A stretch of 64,000 nucleotides of DNA. Origin: Sindora glabra. Taxonomy: Eukaryota; Streptophyta; Magnoliopsida; Fabales; Fabaceae. The translations under genes were made by a program, and so were the position numbers. Under the pieces are notes generated by a model, which was not told where the DNA came from, ran no database searches, and worked only from the letters and a program-made list of their open reading frames with translations. The stretch spans positions 62,708,268 through 62,772,267 of the forward strand of contig CM035236.1 in NCBI GenBank assembly GCA_020226215.1, given 5' to 3'. This document shows positions 12,829-24,125 of this stretch, in pieces (the first letter of the stretch is position 1; each line of letters starts with the position of its first letter).

Positions 12829-14080
12829 TTACGGTGGAGGAACTTGTGAGTCCAGTGAAGGAGAAGGTATAAGAAAGTATTCATCAACATGGTCTGATTC
12901 TGGTAAGGGGGAGGAAGATGGAGACAGCCCAAAGAATGGGGTAGACGCAAAAAATGAAACATCAGAAGAAATAATATAACGATTTAATTCAGGAGAAAAA
13001 CATCGATACCCTTTTTGAGTACGAGAATAGCCAAGAAAAATATACTTCAAAGATCGAGGATCCAATTTCGACACCTGGGGATGGTGATCATGAACAAAAT
13101 AGGTACACCTAAAAATACGGGGGGAAATAGGAAAAAAAGGCTTAAAAGGAAATAAAATAAGAAAAGGTACCTGACCACCAAGAATAGAAGAAGGCATGCG
13201 ATTGATGAGAAAATAGGCTGTAGAAACTACATCCGGCCAAAAAGCTCTAGGAACTTTCATTTCAAATAAAAGTGCCCAAGAAACTTCCAGTAAATGTTGA
13301 TTTTTTCATTCAGCTACTCCATTTTGTTATGGAGTGACAGCACAAGAAGACTGATGAATTATACCCTGCTAAGACAAATAAGCTGAAAATTATGTAGAGA
13401 AATACTTTTTAGCATTATCACTTCAAAAATTATGAATAGTTATCGGAAATTGATTTGTAACCTCATTATGAAAAGTACAAAAGACATTAAACAACTCTGA
13501 ATGATTTTTTATTAAATAGAGTCAAGTCATTCTTGAATAATCATCCATAAAAGACATAAAATAATGAAAATCGGACTTTGAAATAACTGGATAAGACCCC
13601 CAAATATCTGAATGTACTAACTCAAAGGGGGATGAAACTCGCTTATTAACTCTAGAAACATAAGATTGATGATGCTATTTAGCAAATTGACAAGACTCAC
13701 AATTTAAATGAAAGACAGACGCTAAACTAGGACACAATTTTTGTAAAAAGAGCAATGAGGGATGGCCAAGGCGACAGTGCAATTAATGTAAAGTAGGGGT
13801 AGCAGCAGCAACAATTGATTGAGAAACTTTATCATCCAGCACATATAATCCCCCAGATTCATATCCCCTACTAAAAATCTTCTTCGTCAACAAATCCTGA
13901 AATACACAATAACCAGAAAAGAAGAAAACACCACAATTATAAGCATGGGTAATTTAGCTAACTGAAAGTAAATTAAATGAAAAATTTGGAAGACACAAAA
14001 CATTGGACAAAGAGATATCAGAGGTAAGATTAACCATGCCACTTCCAACAACAACAGAAGCAGTAGACCCATTAGCTAAA
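12829..14080 (-). pseudogene. C1 integrase
   Basis: This is a copia integrase with the GAG-pre-integrase zinc region (HCRLGHPS near 13770 and NCESC near 13700). The catalytic core has HSDIWG near 13600-13620, SDNA near 13413-13430 and QNGVAE near 13305-13330, which together supply the D, D and E residues. The C-terminal part (13260-12829) is open and contains the AFWPD, AYFLINR, LDPRS and FLGYS blocks typical of the family. Several stops lie in the core and a frameshift near 14080 separates it from protease. The plus-strand context is silent. Confidence 0.88.
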
Positions 14081-14330
14081 GTGACATGTGAAATGAGATT
14101 TATTAAAGGAAGATAGTATACCTGTTTGACCCGTCATATGATCAGTAGCCCCAGAGTCAATGACCCATTTAGAATTGGAATGGGATAGACATGCAGTAGG
14201 ATTACTTGTGTGAACTATAGTGGCAGTAGGTTGGGTGGGTGGTGACTGTACAAAGGCCTTTAATTGCAAGTACTCAGCATATTCGCTATCAAATAATACT
14301 TTACCATTGATTTCTGACTCTTGTGCCATA
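14081..14330 (-). pseudogene. C1 protease
   Basis: The minus strand encodes WVIDSGATDHMTG near 14130-14170. This is the copia aspartic protease signature (D-S-G-[AS]-x-D-H-M) with the catalytic Asp retained. It is in the same frame as gag. About 20 residues after the DHMTG motif the reading shifts: the next expected block (HVTLANGST) is in another frame. Confidence 0.88.
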
Positions 14331-15289
14331 TAAGCAAACCTGGATTGCTAGGTATTCTTTACTACCAACTTCGGACAGAATTTCTTGATGTATCCTTGTT
14401 CTTGACAATGATAGCAAATCACAACTGAATCACCTCCTCTCCCTCCTTCACTAGAGTGATTCCGCCAATCACCTCCTCTTTCTCCTTCATTAAAGTGACC
14501 TCGCCCTCTTCCTTTTCCCCTACCACCTCTAGAATTACCATGGCCTCCACGAGCACCTGAACTAACTAATGCTATTGACTCGTTCATATTTGAAGATGGA
14601 GAAGAGGAAGAAATATCTTTGGATGCTCTTTGAACTCGATAATAAGCTATTTTTCGAGTAAGGGGCTCAGAACTAGATAAGATCTGTTGTCGTGCTATGC
14701 TAAACTCAGGAGGTAAATGTATCAAATAACATAAAACAGCTAATTGTTCTCATTGAAAATGCATTACATTAACATCACTAGTAATGGGCAGCAGAGAATT
14801 CCATTGTTCATAAATACGATTGAATTTAGTATAAATTTGAGCATTGGTCTTATCTCTCTCATCTGATTGAAATAAGGACACATTCAGATCATATATCTGA
14901 TTCAGATCATCCTTTTTTGAATATAGACCTTCAATAGACTCCCATAACTCCTTAACAGTACGACAATGAGCTGTGTTATCTTCAACTTCAGTAGCTAAAG
15001 TATTACAAACCAACCTGAACAACCGACGATCTTCTATGATCCATTGTTGATCTGGATCTTCTATGGGTGGTTCTTGAGTAAGGTGATGTGTCATACGAAC
15101 TTCATCAAAATAATATTCAATTGCTTTTTTCCAGCTAACATATTGTCGTCCTTCAATATCTAACTTTTGCTCTGTTATTTTTCCTCCTACTGGTAATAAT
15201 TCTGAAAAATTAGATCTGAATTCTCTCCTTGAATTTCCAAAACTATTGGGACTCCCAGAATTGTTCATGAAATCAGAACCAGTATCCAT
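14331..15289 (-). pseudogene. C1 gag with damaged zinc knuckle
   Basis: This is copia Gag, the capsid and RNA-binding protein. I place the start at the MDTGSDF Met (15289), although an upstream in-frame Met lies at 15304. The N-terminal UBN2-like part has the blocks SWKKAIEYYF, LFRLVCNTL and LWESIEGLYSK. An in-frame TGA at 14750-14752 interrupts it at a position where an Arg codon (CGA) is plausible. Downstream is an Arg/Gly-rich tract (about 14470-14560) and the zinc knuckle CYHCQEQGYIKKFC, in which the usual His is Tyr (codon 14390-14392). An in-frame TAG follows near 14349. The reading otherwise remains in one frame through to protease. Confidence 0.9.
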
Positions 15290-15812
15290 ATCCAGCCAGC
15301 ACAATAGAAAACTAAAAGAAAATTATCCAAAAAATAGAAAATGCCACCTGAAGACACGAAACTGCAGAACTAACCTTATAAAGTGCTTCAGAGTCCTCCG
15401 AAACAATGCTAGACAGAAGATCGCCGCCTGAAGATATCTCATACGCCTCCACGCGTCGTTGCCTGCCTCTACGAGTGGGCTTCACGTGCCTCCGTACACC
15501 TGCACGTGTGATGCCACGCGCCGCCTAGTTGGGATCGTCTTGGCCCGATCTGTTGTCCGATGTACCCAGACCTTCCGTATCGGTTGTAGTTTTGCTTCCA
15601 CAGTGTTGAATAGTACCGTTCTAGTCTCCACCTCCGTACGCCACCATATGCTACCACCAATCAGCAATCTTAAGGTCTGGGCTTCCACCAATAAGCGGCT
15701 TAGAGTGCCACTGGTCCCACCATGACCTTAATCATGCATAAAAGAAAAATAAAAGAGGAAAGGAAAAAGAAGAGAGAGAGTTTAGTTTTTTTTTCCAAAA
15801 AGATTAATAGAA
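15290..15812 (-). other. C1 leader, GC-rich
   Basis: This is the untranslated leader between primer site and gag, about 520 bp. The part from about 15430 to 15720 is strikingly GC- and CpG-rich compared with the AT-rich surroundings. It opens short ORFs in several frames on both strands (15459-15725 plus, 15482-15691 minus), which I take as composition artefacts. A purine-rich run (15740-15780) lies nearer the primer site. Confidence 0.7.
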
Positions 15813-15825
15813 GGCTTTGATACCA
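15813..15825 (-). other. C1 primer binding site, initiator-Met tRNA
   Basis: The minus strand reads TGGTATCAAAGCC directly after the 5' LTR end, with no spacer. It resembles the 3' end complement of plant initiator Met-tRNA (TGGTATCAGAGCC), with one difference. Confidence 0.88.
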
Positions 15826-15952
15826 TGTTAATTAAGAGAGATTTGTATTGCCATATGCTCAACTAAGTTAGGTAGTCACTATATATATATATATATTATA
15901 ATACAGGGTACATATAACAGAATATAATAGATGTGGAACCTATCTACTAACA
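15826..15952 (-). repeat. C1 5' LTR
   Basis: The 127 bp LTR matches 10831-10957 with three differences, all transitions. It abuts the TSD GATAC at 15953-15957. Confidence 0.93.
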
Positions 15953-16885
15953 GATACATTTATTGAGATAGACCATATAGGTAGTGTTTTAACACCTTGA
16001 TATTGATTATCATGATTTGAGTGAAGGGGGAGATATAATTTCCTTTGCAAAGAAGAAGAGAAGTGGTTAGTAGTAAAGGAAAAAGGTTGGTGACCTTTAA
16101 CTTAGGGAGGTAGGAGACAAGGTTGGACCAAAGGTAAAAGGTGACTTATGTATACCTACCATTACCATTTCTATAATTACACAATACAAAAAAGAGTATC
16201 TAATTGAGGAATTGTTCATAAGTTATTAAATAGACATTTAGTTGGAATGAAAAATTAGTTTTCCTAATTAAAGATTCCTTAAGTAGATAAGGAATAGTTA
16301 CTCACTGAGTATATTTTATACTCACTCTTTTTATTAAACTAAAATTACAGGTACTGAACATAGATCCATGTGAGAGCATTGATACTTATAAAGGATACTT
16401 CATGACACCTCATGGAGCTTTTGAAATAGTATTTTAGTTTAAAATTCAAATCACCTATATAAGACTTAGAATACATTATATTGTAGACTTTCGGCTAATA
16501 GATTTTAAGCCTAATGCTTTTGTAGTATTTTCTCTTCATAGAATCTCACCTCTGGAAGGCACTACCAATAATGGCATTAGTTCTTCTTTCACTGAGTTTG
16601 ATCTAAAGGAGGAAGATTCTAATAGAGGAACCTATATTATCATCTGCATTTTATATATTTTACAATTGTATGAACACTTTTGTTCTCTGTATGTATATAT
16701 TTATATAAATGGATACAAAGCTTGTTTTGCATGTAATTTCATATTCTGTATTACTATTCAACTAGTTACACTTTTATGAAAGGCTTTAAGAAGTATTAAA
16801 GGCTTGTAAAGATATCTATTTAGAAAGCTAGTACTAACTAGGTATCTTTATGCCGTTTACAACAATTACAAAATGGCTTGTGACA

Positions 16886-17753
16886 ATAAATCAACTTACT
16901 TTGGCTTTCTCAGTAAGCACCAAATCCTTTACGTATGTAGGATAATCATGTGAATTGGGCGTCATACTATGCCATCGTTATGGATCCCTAAATTAATCTT
17001 TCAAATTCATGGCCCTTGGCTTCACAAACATTTGAGGGGTAAAAATATATCTATAAACTCTATTTGGAATTGTCACCAAGTGATAGGTTCATAAGCCATA
17101 ATGGTAGGTTTGATATTGTGGACATACAAAAAATGAGCAACATCCTTCAATTAATAACCTACTAATTTTACCACTATATTTTCACCACATCCAATTAGTC
17201 TACAAGCCCTCTTAATCTGGATTATAAATTAGTAAAGGTCTACCATAAGATCCATGCCATCATACTTTGAAAGGTTTAATTGTTGAAATTCGTGTACCAT
17301 TTTGTACCCTTTCCTTAGAAGGTAATAGAGGGATCTATTGCTTAGGTAGTAGGATTGGAGGTAAAGTAGAAGGGTTCTAATTTTGATTTAAAAATCTTTC
17401 TAAAATTTTCTATAGCCTTTTAACCCATACTAATGCTTCATGTTGCTTCTACTTTGCACTCAAAGGGTTTCTTGGGGGTACATTTATGGGTGCCTCATTT
17501 TTTAATATTTCTAATATGCTTTAATGGTTTGTTTAGGCATTCTAGGTTGAATTCATCTTTTCCTAGCCATGAGTTTATAAAATAACTTTAATTAGTAAGT
17601 AGTACTAACTTTAAAAAAAAGTAAAGAAATACCTATAATTTTCATAGATCCATAATGACAGATACTTGCTTCTTTATGAAACTTCTAGAATTGTCCATAG
17701 TCTAATTGACCCCACTAACTCTATTATAAAAGATTATTGGTGTCTATGATTAT
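16886..17753 (-). pseudogene. E1 gag N-terminal part
   Basis: The minus strand contains a Del/Tekay-type Gag remnant that aligns block by block with G2 gag. The HEFQ.LN..KYDG block is near 17260-17310, the LIGCGEN-like block near 17190-17215, the HF.YVHNI.P block near 17100-17135, and the region leading into the S1 insertion near 16890-16960. Multiple stops are present. It follows the primer site at 17754-17766 and continues beyond S1 at 8690. No start codon can be assigned safely. Confidence 0.75.
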
Positions 17754-17766
17754 GCTTTGATACCAA
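17754..17766 (-). other. E1 primer binding site
   Basis: The minus strand reads TTGGTATCAAAGC close to the 5' LTR edge, an initiator-Met-tRNA type site. It is separated from the LTR by a few bases, as in G2. Confidence 0.8.
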
Positions 17767-17769
17767 CCC

Positions 17770-19543
17770 TCTCACGATCTACTTTACAATTATCATAATC
17801 AGTGTAAAGATATCTTATTAGTGTTAGCATACTAAATAGATATATTTACAAACCTTTATATTTTCTAACATCTTATTAAATTAGTACTATCAGAAAAACA
17901 TACATATATTTTCAAAAAACAAGACTATGTACATTATAAGTTTTGAAGTTACATATATACTTCAAAATTTGCTTATATAGAAATGTAATTTATATAATAC
18001 ATATCAGATACTATAATTTTCTAATTTGATCCATTAGGATTCTACTCCTCAGGATTTGACTCTATAGAAGAAGAAGAAGAAGAAGAAGAAGAAAAGGAAG
18101 AGGAAGTACCATTACTTACTGAACCCTTGGATGAAGGAACCCGATATAAAGGACATATTATAATAATGTTAGATTCAAAATCTATCTGCTTAACTTCTAT
18201 CTCACAATATACTTTTGTGCTTGCAAGGGTGGATTAAACTTTATACTAAAATATTATTTCATAGGTTCTATAGGGGATTAGGAAGGTTCATCTATAAGTA
18301 TCAATTTGTACCCACAGATCCATGCTCAGTACTTGTAAAATTTAGTTTAATAAAAAGATAAGTATAAAATATATGCAGTGAATGACCACTCAACATTCTA
18401 TTTAAAGAATCTTTTATTAAGGAAGCTTAGTCTTTTATTTAAATCTAACCAGCATTTTTTGTTTTATGGAAATTTTTTCCAATTATTATTATTATTTGTT
18501 TATATTGTTATAGAAAGGGCAATGGTAGGTATACAAGTTTTACCTCATACATTCAATCTAACTTTTTCCCCCACCACCCTAGGCTTAAAGTCACTAACCT
18601 TTTTCCTCCATAACTACCCAGACCTTTTTTTTATGTGAATAATGTTATATCTCTCCCTTTTAATTCATAATAATTGGTAATGGGATGTTAAAATATTAAT
18701 CATTTAATCCATTTCAATAGATATGTCCAAATACCAACCATGGCATAAGTGTTTTATGCATTGCATAAATGTATTACATGAATTGAAATTCCTTTATTCA
18801 ACAATTCTTAAAGTATCTTAATTGTATTTGTAGATATGTCATAGTTAGAGCCTCCTAATACTCCCAAATCAATCTAAAATTTTATCATAACTTATTCTAG
18901 CCCTTCTAACATATTACTACACAAGACACAATAATTAACAAAATACCACCATGGGTATTGTTCACATGAAACCTAAAGGAGAAATTCAAAAACAAGATAA
19001 CATAGGGACATATGTAATCAAAGCCTTTTTTTATCAATCAAATGGAAACCAATTGTTACCAAACTTTGCCATGACATCCCTAAAATATTAAATGAAAGAT
19101 AATTTAAGTGTTATAAAAATAATTTTGTGGGTTTGTCAATGTATTAAAGGTAAGAATTGAGATCAAACATTTTCAAACTACATCAAAGCTGTTAAGATGA
19201 AACTACCATTTAGGTAGCCATTTCATCTTCAATTGCCACCAAATTTTAATAAAACCTCGTAACATCATATATATCATATCATAAGAGTTTCATAATTTTC
19301 CTAATCATTTGGTAGGTCAAAAAATCAGAAACCTGAGACTACACAGATAAGGTTTTGAAAATGTTGATAATTAAGTACTTCATCTAAAGCTTAATCTTTC
19401 ATACCTTTAAAAATATCTAAAAATTTCTAAATTCATCTATGATCATTCTATCCCTAAATAAAAGCTTAAAATGCTAAGAATTATATTTTTAAAATTTTGT
19501 AAATGCTAGTTACACTAGGTATCTAAAGCCTCTAATTTAGCAC
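17770..19543 (-). repeat. E1 5' LTR, inner segment
   Basis: This segment aligns with the E1 3' LTR (about 853-4050 without S0). The terminus is decayed to TCTCACGATC where relatives have TGTCACAACC. A trinucleotide run (AGA)n at about 18066-18093 is absent from the other LTR. The segment ends exactly at the 8-bp hAT target duplication TTTAGCAC (19536-19543), and the LTR resumes at 53400. No gene is present; the ORF at 18378-18638 lies in LTR sequence. Confidence 0.83.
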
Positions 19544-19565
19544 TAGGGGTAGGAAAAAAATTCGA
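19544..19565 (+). repeat. H1 left terminal inverted repeat
   Basis: It begins TAGGGGTAGG, a hAT-like terminus, immediately after the duplicated 8-mer. The following 100 bp contain short repeats such as GGTAGG/GGGTAA, as hAT subterminal regions often do. Confidence 0.65.
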
Positions 19566-21145
19566 ACTGACCTAATTTGTCCTACCTAAATTGAAAATGA
19601 GCAGGTGAGTATGGGTAAGTTTGAAGATTCAAGTAGATACAAATAGAAAAATATGGCAACAATATGCTATCAGTTAGATTCAGGTCTCTAATATTCAACC
19701 TGATAAAGATTAGACCTAACCAATTAATGCCTAAAAATTACATCATTTGGCTTGCAAACTCCACCATAATCTAGCTTTACTATAGACACTGTGATGAAGG
19801 AATCCATTTGCAATTTTGCATGCCCTTTCCCCAATTATTTAGAATTAGTGCCATAGTAAAGGAGCTCTTAAGTTCGACCATTCATCACTATCATTTGTAT
19901 TGCCCTAATAGTGAATTCTCCAAGTTCATCCCTTTATCAGCAAATATAACATCCATAAAGGTTTGTTGAAGCTTTATTTGAAAACTGTGAAGGGTTAGTA
20001 GTGGAAAATCCTTGCTCGAGGTAAGTTACACAAGTTTTTTTAATTTTTTTCTATTCACTTGAAAGGATTATTCTGGTTGACTTGACTAATTTTTATGTTT
20101 AATTAGCTCTGGATGGGTTATTTTGGGTGTTAGATTTTAGGGACATAATTGGGGAAATATGTGATTTAGTGAATACCAAAAGTTTTATGGTTATATTTGC
20201 CAAAACAAGGAAGAAAATGTGTAAATTGAAGACTGAAATTGTTTAGTTTAAATGATTTTCATGGTTTATGTTCTTACTTTTCTTCTTACCATTTCTGTCC
20301 TAAATGAATGTCAATTTACGCATGGGTTAGGTGAGATTCCAATAATTTTTTTATTAATTCATTTTCTCTAGCAATTAAATTTATATGGTTTATGTGTATT
20401 TGAGGTGAAAAACAAATTTCTAGATGTCTAACTAATCTCTTAAAGCCATGATTTTGGCATACAATACAATTTTGACCATGATAACTATTTGAAAACATGA
20501 CAAATTTCTTTATTGATTTGGTTAATCTTGAGTTCTTTGTAAGTTTTGGCATCTTTTTTACTTTGATTTGGAATTATGCTAAAAAGATTCAAATCTTCAA
20601 GGTTTCTCTTAGTCAAAGAGAAAACTCTTAATTTAATCCCTAAGTTGACATAAAGCAAGGGAATAACTTTTAATACACACGAAGAAATCAAATTTAATAA
20701 CTTGTTCATTAACTTCACTTCAATCTTAACTACTACCCTAAATATATATTTACTAAATAGCCTAAATAAATAAATAAATAGAAGAGTCAAAGCAAAATGT
20801 CTCTTTCAGGGAATTTCTTCGCTTTTATGCCTAGATTTCCTTGCCACCTTTTTTTTATCTATCAAATTTCTATCTAAAAACTACATGAATGGTGTGATGC
20901 ATTGGTTATAAACCAACTACATTTTTAAGAGTAAACAATGAAGATCTAAACAAAGAATTAGAAAGGGAAGAGTAAAGAGAAAAATGATAGGCAAAAGAAT
21001 ATAGGCCCCAAAAGACATTCTTGTCATTCTATAAACATAGTTTTATAAACATTCTTATAATCATGCTCAAACTTTTGCATTGATTCTTCTTTTATACCTG
21101 TTGAATAACCCTTTTATTTATTTACACTAAATTTAGGGATGGAAA
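19566..21145 (+). other. H1 left arm, no gene seen
   Basis: AT-rich DNA of the hAT element between its terminus and solo LTR S2. The minus-strand ORFs (20316-20552, 20485-20790) overlap each other and show no family resemblance. I see no other feature. Confidence 0.6.
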
Positions 21146-24063
21146 TGTAATATCCTAAAACAAGACGCCAGATATCAACCAACAAATTTTTTTAGAAAAC
21201 CTTGATTCTGAAAACCTGATAGGAAAATTGAGCGAAATTTGTAGGAATTGTAAAAGTAATTTGAAAGTGAGCCCAAATAGAATAATTTTGAGAATTTTAA
21301 TAGATATCAAAATAGATAAAAACCAAATTAAAATTTTAATAATAGGTTTAGGGAAATTTATTTAGGAATTTGCTTAAATTCTAAAATCCAATGAACTGAA
21401 AAAGTGAAAAAATGAGCAAAAAATATAGCAAATTAATTTTAAAATTTTCAAGCTAGCCTAAATTATTTTTTGGGACCCATAAATGATTGTGGAAGACTAA
21501 AAATGAAGGCCCATAAATATTAAAAAATTTAAGGGAAAAAATGTAAAAAAATGAAAAATTTAGGACTGAATTGTAATAAACCCTTTCTATCTTTTTAAGT
21601 AGTTAATTTTATTTGGTATTATACTAGTTTGACCCAATTTTTGAAGGCTTAAATTTGAATTTTTTAGGTGCAAAAATATAGAACCAAGCTTCCAAAAGAA
21701 GACAAGGACCTAAGTGAAAAAGAGATAAATCGATAAGCCATTTTGTAATAAGTATTATTTGCCTTTTGTATGGATAAATTTTAGTGGCTAAGAAGGTAAT
21801 TATTTGCTAGCTTGAGCAACACACTTGGACACCCAAAATGCTTAGATAAATGTCCAAAAATCTTTTTCCAAAATTAATGAAAATTAATAAGAAAATTAAG
21901 GATTTTTTTTAGAATTTAGGGTTAAGCTTTATATACATACTTATGGGGCCTTAGAAGTAGAAAAATCCTACTCTCCAACTAGCCCCAAATCATGACTAAG
22001 GAAGAAAAAAGAAAGGAAGAAAAGATCAAGCTTGTTCAAGGGTTTCCAATTTGTTCTCTAAAGCTTGTAAGATAACTTGGCACTTTCTTTCAATTTCTTC
22101 CAAATTTTATGATTTTCACCCTTCCTAAATCTCAAAAAAAAAAATTAATTTATTTCTTTGAAGCCATGTCCTTGCTATATCAAAGAGCTATTGAAAAAAA
22201 ATAAGGAATGAAAAATTAAGGTGAGTGGTTACTTTTCCCTACTCTTAGATTTTCTTTAGTAGAAGATGATATTGGTAATAGTTTATGTTTCTATTTTGTT
22301 ATTTGTGATATAATGTTATATGATTCTATTTTCAAATCATCTAAATGAAATTATGATCATATGTTTGTTGGTAAGTTGATTTTATGAATGACAAAAAAGG
22401 GATTCATCAAAATTATTTAGGAGAAATAGAAATAGGAATTTATGGAAATGAAATCAATTTTTTTCATATGGTGCTAAATTAGGGGTTTAGAATACTCAAA
22501 GTAATTGAGATTTTGGAGATTTTAAAAATTTAATTTTTAGCATTCAATGGTTATACTTAGTGTTAAGATGATTTTGGATAAATTTGAGAATTTTTGAAAT
22601 TTTTTATGTGGGTAATAAAGCAAGTTAATAATGAAACACTTAATTTTATCCATCTGAGAACCTTGTGCTGGTTAGTCACGGGTTCTTATTTTTTTGAGGC
22701 AACAAATGATCAATAAAAATTGTGGAAAATTGCCTTTACCCTTCCATACATTATAAGATTCATGGCCAAATTTGGTGGCATTTAGAGCTCATTTGGTTAT
22801 TTAACAAAATTTCTTATTTCAAGTATTCTAATGCAATCTTGGTTGTGAACCTTAATAGTGTAGTATCAAGTTTTAATTTATTTGACATGCCAAAAAAATC
22901 AGAAAAATTATGAAATAGCTAGGATATATTACTTAGAATATTAAAAATCTTGTAAAAAAATTTGGTAATAATTGGATTCTAGTTGATTGGTGAAAAGGGG
23001 CTTTGATTACATGTGCCTTGTATTGCCCTATTATGGAATTCCTCCTTTGGATTATGAGTGAATAGTACCTATGGAGATATTTTGAGCAAGTCGATTATTA
23101 TATCTTGTACAATAAAATGTTAAGAATTTTGGAAAAAATTATAGTAAAATTTAAAATAAATTTAGGAGTATAAAAAGAGGCTCTAAGCCATGGTACAAGT
23201 ACAAGTTTGGTTGAAACTATTTGAGAATTCTCAAGAAGCAATTTAAATATATATGACATATTGATGTAATACATAAAATACTTATGGCATGGTGGGTGTT
23301 TGGATATATCTATGAAATACATGGTTGATGTTTAAACATCCCATTATTGGTTATTGTCAATTAAGAGGGGGATATATAACATCCTTCGCAGCAAAGGAGA
23401 GGAATGGTTAGTAATGGAAGGAAAAGGTTAGTGGCTTTTAGCTTAGGGTGGTGGGGGATAAAATGAGATCAAATATATAAGGTGATATTTGCATACCTAC
23501 TATTACCATTTTCTATAATAAAATTTACTAATGTTATGCATAAGAAACATTCCTCATAAGACATTAGTCAAGAATTATATGCAAAGATAGGATAAATATT
23601 TTATGGTGAAAACTATTTTTGTATAAGGTGATGAGTAACCACTCATAGATATATTTCATACTCATTCCTTGTTGTGTTCAATTAATGATAGGTGCTGATC
23701 ATGGAGATAAAATAGTAGATTAATACTTATAAAGTAACCTTCTAATTTCTCCGTGACATTTATAGGATACTTTTTGATATGGGTTTAGTTTGTGTCATCT
23801 GAAATGTTTTGTGAATTATATACTTGTATAAATAATTTTGTTTTGGGATGTATGTATATTTATCTATATGTATGTATATATGTAACTTTTAAATTTATAA
23901 TGTATGCAGTTTGTTTTCTAAATTTAGATATTTGTTTCTTTTGCAATAATAATTTAATAAGAATATTATAGTATTAAAGGCTTGTAAAGATATCTAGTTA
24001 GCATGCTAGCATTAATTAGGTATCTATACGCCAATCATGATAACCATAAGATGGGTTGTGACA
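21146..24063 (+). mobile_element. S2: solo gypsy LTR
   Basis: The 2918-bp unit begins TGTAATATCC and ends GGGTTGTGACA, the same terminal signature as the other Del/Tekay-type LTRs here. The flanking pentamers are GGAAA (21141-21145) and AGAAA (24064-24068), one transition apart. It contains no coding domain. Internal blocks resemble S1 and the reverse complement of the E1 LTR. No gene was seen. Confidence 0.8.
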
Positions 24064-24125
24064 AGAAAAAAATGCAAAATATCCCTTTCAACTTTAGGGT
24101 GATTGGCTTTTAATTGTCAATAAAA

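Larger units (their letters stand above)
10831..15952 (-). mobile_element. C1: complete-length Ty1/copia retrotransposon with 127-bp LTRs
   Basis: C1 is a 5122-bp element with two 127-bp LTRs, an exact 5-bp duplication GATAC (10826-10830 and 15953-15957), an initiator-Met primer site and a polypurine tract. The domain order on the minus strand is gag, protease, integrase, RT, RNase H, which defines Ty1/copia because integrase precedes RT. The polyprotein starts near 15289 and is interrupted by several nonsense codons and at least two frameshifts (near 14080 and about 12850), so the copy is non-autonomous today. It is one of the younger insertions in the window judging by its LTRs. Lineage within copia was not resolved. 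Confidence 0.93.
8691..16885 (+). mobile_element. S1: solo gypsy LTR inserted in E1 gag, carrying copia C1
   Basis: S1 begins TGTAACAACT and ends GGCTTGTGACA. It is flanked by an exact 5-bp duplication ATAAA (8686-8690 and 16886-16890). E1 gag sequence on the two sides joins smoothly and matches the uninterrupted G2 gag at about 49670-49730, which proves the insertion. Without the nested copia element it is about 3.07 kb. There is no coding domain of its own, so it is a solo LTR. The sequence in 8691-10825 and 15958-16885 is AT-rich LTR sequence; I see no gene there, and the minus ORF at 9646-9843 looks like chance. Confidence 0.88.

Noticed and set aside
15459..15725. ORFs on both strands of the GC-rich copia leader as a possible captured gene
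   Set aside because: Three overlapping ORFs in different frames and strands arise because GC-rich sequence has few stops; none shows a recognisable motif, and the segment lies between primer site and gag.
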